DNA from: Nemania diffusa
Lineage: Eukaryota > Ascomycota > Sordariomycetes > Xylariales > Xylariaceae
Assembly (NCBI GenBank): GCA_038501195.1
Contig: JBBPUQ010000007.1
Coordinates: 1,155,501-1,219,500 of the forward strand
Length of the DNA: 64,000 bases
Direction: 5' to 3'
Numbering within the stretch: position 1 is the stretch's first letter; every line of letters starts with the position of its first letter. The position numbers and the translations under genes were made by a program. Shown here piece after piece: positions 62,791 through 64,000 of this stretch. The notes under the pieces are model-generated. The model had not been told where the DNA came from. It made no database searches and saw only the letters and a list, made by a program, of their open reading frames with translations.

Positions 62791-63365
62791 AATCAAGAGC
62801 TTAAGCGCATACGGCAGGGCTGGGACCAACTCCACCTAATCCACCCGTTGATTAATATCGTTGATCAACGTCAACTCAACGGAATTCCACGGGGCTGGAG
62901 TGGGATTAGTAATCAATTCAATTTCAAGTCATGGTAGATTGACTTGTATGGATTTATGGATTTGCCTTGAGGAACGAAAGGCTCTTCCTTCCGCCACCTC
63001 TCTCCCCAACACTCGGGCCACTTAGCGATCCGAGCTTCTGTAAGCCCCCGCTAAAACGAAACAATGAAAAGCCACGATGGCGAGCCACCACGATTCGTTC
63101 GTATCAGCCACAGTTTGGGAGCCACAGTGAGACATCCACCCGACCCCTATCCCATCATCTCCCTGACTGCGTCTTCGTGCTGCCCTCTTCCTGACCAAGA
63201 AACTGGGCTGATGAATTGGACCGGGACTGTCCGGTCCTAGTTGTGTCCCAGAGGATGCAGCCATATTCGGCCCTACGAGGCTGCATATGAATTCGCTTCC
63301 CATATTCGACCGGATATACGGATGAGGCCGTTGCCTTGGCCTGGGCCTTATGCTAACGAATGTAC
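62791..63365. other. GC-normal island inside the AT block, nature unknown
   Basis: About 575 bp of normal base composition with sharp edges, AT-rich on both sides. It contains the palindromes CGTTGATCAACG (about 62859-62870) and GTACTATTAGTAC (about 63361-63373). Open frames on both strands (62967-63194 plus, 63022-63303 minus) have no recognisable protein homology. I find no terminal repeats inside the island. It could be a solo LTR or non-autonomous insertion, or a piece of unique DNA that escaped RIP. Confidence 0.45.
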
Positions 63366-64000
63366 TATTAGTACAAGAAAACAGATATTTTGCACAATTG
63401 TATAATAGCGTAGTTTTAAAAAAAGCAAATAAAAATATATATAAACATATAAAACTTAGTTTATTTAATATAGAAATAATTGCGATTATTTATAACGATA
63501 TAGCGCTATTATTTATATTAATATTTTAGCTTTTTTTTTAATAAACGTAGTTTTTAAATATAAGTTATAATTTTTAATTAGCGTTTTTATTTCAATAATT
63601 ATTTAAAACTAAAATAAAACTTTTTATTATTATATATTTTTATTATTTGTTTTTATTTTTATTGCTTTTTTAATTAATTATAGCTATTATTTAATTTATT
63701 TTTTTTTATTTTTAATAAATTAATTTATAATATTTTTTTATATTATATTTTATAAAAAGTTAATAAAAGTTTTAATAAATAAAGTTTGTTATATATTAAA
63801 AGATTTAAATAAATAATATATTAAAAGTAAAATTTAAAAAATATAAAAATAATTTAATTTGTTTTTGTTTATTAATTAAACTTAAAAAAAGCTAATTAAA
63901 TTTTTATTAAATAAAATATATTATATATTAAAAGTTTTTAATTATTAATATATTAAAAAATGAATATATTAAAAAAAAAAAACGTTTTAATAATAGTTTT
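63366..64000. other. AT-rich isochore continuing past the window
   Basis: Returns to extreme AT richness with no reading frame; the block is not closed within the window. Confidence 0.6.

Noticed and set aside
62967..63303. Frames on both strands of the 63-kb island
   Set aside because: They overlap each other, have no homology and no splice or start support.

Overview
The window reads as chromosomal DNA of a filamentous ascomycete (Pezizomycotina, most likely a sordariomycete; the species cannot be fixed from sequence alone). The basis is short GT-AG introns of 50-200 nt with CTAAC/CTAAT branch sites, protein families typical of such fungi (Skt5-type chitin synthase activator, RAD54, Sro7/Lgl, SLC25 carrier, GH3 beta-glucosidase, fungal CorA-like transporter, BTB protein, fungal Ser/Thr kinases), and a very large AT-rich block with the signature of repeat-induced point mutation (RIP). 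All splice models were made by hand from frame continuity, splice consensus and protein homology.

Region 1 (1 to about 14.5 kb) is ordinary gene-dense euchromatin: the 3' end of an Skt5-like gene whose CaaX box is completed by a 12-nt last exon; RAD54 on the minus strand; a mitochondrial carrier; a minus-strand nuclear-looking coiled-coil protein with a SUMO-interaction-like motif; and the exocytosis regulator Sro7/Lgl. Region 2 (15-19 kb) is a graveyard: a broken HNH_2 nuclease gene and a broken fragment of a Tc-toxin A-like gene lie on either side of an intact BTB gene. Region 3 (20-29 kb) holds a complete six-exon GH3 beta-glucosidase, an acyltransferase-3 membrane protein and a seven-exon CorA-like transporter. 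Region 4 (29-38 kb) has a possible small two-exon gene, a 537-bp MULE-like MITE with a perfect 9-bp target duplication, and two tandem, paralogous Ser/Thr protein kinase genes.

Region 5 (about 40 kb to the end) is an AT isochore with almost no G or C. It is not formless. By matching direct repeats I resolve a four-level nest of LTR retrotransposons: A (40933-61616) contains B (43300-57876), which contains C (48067-54661), which contains a 556-bp miniature LTR element D (49028-49583). For B, C and D the target duplications match or differ by one C/T change, and for A a short match is possible. After the nested DNA is subtracted, A, B and C have full-length sizes of about 6.1, 8.0 and 6.0 kb. 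No open reading frame survives in A-C. A second GC-normal island lies at about 62.8-63.36 kb.

The intact genes are housekeeping or single-copy accessory genes and do not form a pathway cluster. The window's interest is its architecture: a gene-rich arm grading through pseudogenes, a MITE and tandem kinases into a RIP-destroyed nested-retrotransposon block.
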